Source of the DNA: Candidatus Agathobaculum merdigallinarum
GTDB lineage: Bacteria; Bacillota; Clostridia; Oscillospirales; Butyricicoccaceae
Reading direction: 5' to 3'
Length of the DNA: 5,956 bases
NCBI GenBank assembly: GCA_019115425.1
Contig: DXDO01000052.1
Coordinates: 1 to 5,956, forward strand
Shown here: in pieces, positions 5,346-5,956 of the stretch
Layout of the letters: each line of letters opens with the position of its first letter
Numbering within the stretch: position 1 is the first letter of the stretch
Program-made: the position numbers and the translations under genes
The notes under the pieces: generated by a model
Told to the model about the DNA's origin: nothing
What the model saw: only the letters and a program-made list of their open reading frames with translations
The model's database searches: none

Positions 5346-5870
5346 TCAATCGTCTCCGGCCTGTTCTTCCATCGTATCGCGGCGGCGCTTGGCCGCATAC
5401 CGGAAGGATACATAGGTCAGCAGCAGCACGAGCACAGTCGTGATCGGCACCATGAACATCAGCTGCGCTGCAAAAACCAGCAGGATATACGGCACACTCA
5501 TGGACGCCCAAGCCGCACCGCTGAAAAACTGTATTACACACACCACGGCAGCAGCGCCCGCGCCCGCCAGCAAGCCCTGCACAAGGTAGTGCTTCCACGG
5601 GTAACGGTCGGCCTCGGCATAGGCGTTGTCATCCATCAGGCCCTTACGGTTCATCAGCAGCAGGATGACGAGCTGCGCGGCCATCAGAATACCGAACTCC
5701 AGCAGGTTGATCGACGAATCTCCCATTGTCGTGCCCTCCAGCCGGATACCGATTGCCTGCAGCACCACGTCCAGCAGGATGCCGAACGTCAAAAAGAAAA
5801 ATCCGATCTTATAAATACGGTTGATCTCGGCGACCACCCGCTCATCCTTGGTTTTGGGAAACAGTTTCAT
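5346..5870 (-). CDS. Small four-helix membrane protein, DUF6773-like (tentative)
   Basis: I do not recognise a function. The 174-residue protein begins MKLFPKTKDERVVAEINRIYK, a short basic cytoplasmic head. Four hydrophobic segments follow at about 21-41, 55-74, 96-117 and 126-155. It ends with a basic-then-acidic tail, KRRRDTMEEQAGDD (161-174), which suggests both ends lie in the cytoplasm. No catalytic or ligand motif is visible. The DERVV...IY head and overall size recall DUF6773-type proteins of Firmicutes, but this is from memory and only moderately sure. The ATG at 5870 follows AGGAGG (5884-5879) with an 8-nt spacer. That ribosome binding site overlaps the stop codon of the upstream gene, so the two are translationally linked. 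No clear terminator follows; only an AT-rich 6-bp stem (5317-5334) lies before the citrate synthase promoter. Confidence 0.85.
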   Translation of the reverse strand: MKLFPKTKDERVVAEINRIYKIGFFFLTFGILLDVVLQAIGIRLEGTTMGDSSINLLEFGILMAAQLVILLLMNRKGLMDDNAYAEADRYPWKHYLVQGLLAGAGAAAVVCVIQFFSGAAWASMSVPYILLVFAAQLMFMVPITTVLVLLLTYVSFRYAAKRRRDTMEEQAGDD

Positions 5871-5883
5871 TGTGTTCTCCTCC

Positions 5884-5956
5884 TTACAAAAGCAGCATAA
5901 CAGTTGCAGCAGCGCCAACCAGCAGCATCATCTGCTCCTGCCGCTCACGGTTGATG
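5884..5956 (-). CDS. C-terminal end of an unidentified upstream gene, cut by the window edge
   Basis: Only the last 23 codons and the TAA (5886-5884) are visible. The peptide reads INRERQEQMMLLVGAAATVMLLL. A charged stretch is followed by a hydrophobic run ending exactly at the C-terminus, as in a tail-anchored or small membrane protein. The stop codon overlaps the AAGGAGG of the next gene, 13 nt before its ATG, which is typical of a coupled operon pair and supports the frame being real. In similar gene pairs the upstream partner is sometimes a small DNA-binding regulator, but this tail does not show a helix-turn-helix, so function stays open. Confidence 0.65.
   Translation of the reverse strand, partial: INRERQEQMMLLVGAAATVMLLL

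Overview
The window looks chromosomal and comes from a Gram-positive anaerobe of the Clostridia. The order Oscillospirales (Oscillospiraceae or Butyricicoccaceae type) is my best inference. The evidence is an hrcA-grpE-dnaK operon behind a perfect CIRCE operator, a DnaK ATPase domain lacking the roughly 25-residue N-terminal insertion of Gram-negative DnaK, strong AGGAGG-type ribosome binding sites, and moderately high GC coding sequence with AT-rich gaps.

Layout. Positions 1-2434 hold the heat-shock operon, read leftwards: a sigma-A-type promoter (2434-2406), CIRCE (2401-2375), hrcA (2348-1302, GTG start), grpE (1272-727), a 137-nt gap with three hairpins (723-641), and the first 196 codons of dnaK running off the left edge. 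Positions 2435-2650 are the rest of a divergent intergenic region with a candidate promoter and a leader hairpin for the rightward gene. Positions 2651-3670 encode a Gfo/Idh/MocA-family NAD(P)-dependent dehydrogenase of the inositol 2-dehydrogenase type. Positions 3671-3856 lie between convergent genes and are almost entirely a 158-nt nested palindrome (3679-3836). Its 21-bp perfect ends resemble IS6-family terminal repeats, and it must also serve as the terminator region. Positions 3857-5218 (or 5224) encode citrate synthase on the minus strand, with its own promoter at 5265-5293. Positions 5346-5956 carry two tightly coupled minus-strand genes: a four-helix membrane protein of unknown function (tentatively DUF6773-like) and the last 23 codons of an upstream gene ending in a hydrophobic tail.

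How the genes work together. HrcA represses its own operon at CIRCE, and GrpE is the nucleotide-exchange factor for DnaK. The dehydrogenase, citrate synthase and membrane-protein genes are separate transcription units with no visible functional link to the chaperones or to each other. Citrate synthase in such anaerobes usually feeds a partial oxidative TCA branch towards 2-oxoglutarate and glutamate.

Most of the window is ordinary core genome. The parts worth a second look are the nested palindrome between the convergent genes, the tandem hairpins between grpE and dnaK, and the uncharacterised membrane-protein pair at the right edge. I see no convincing new multi-gene system.
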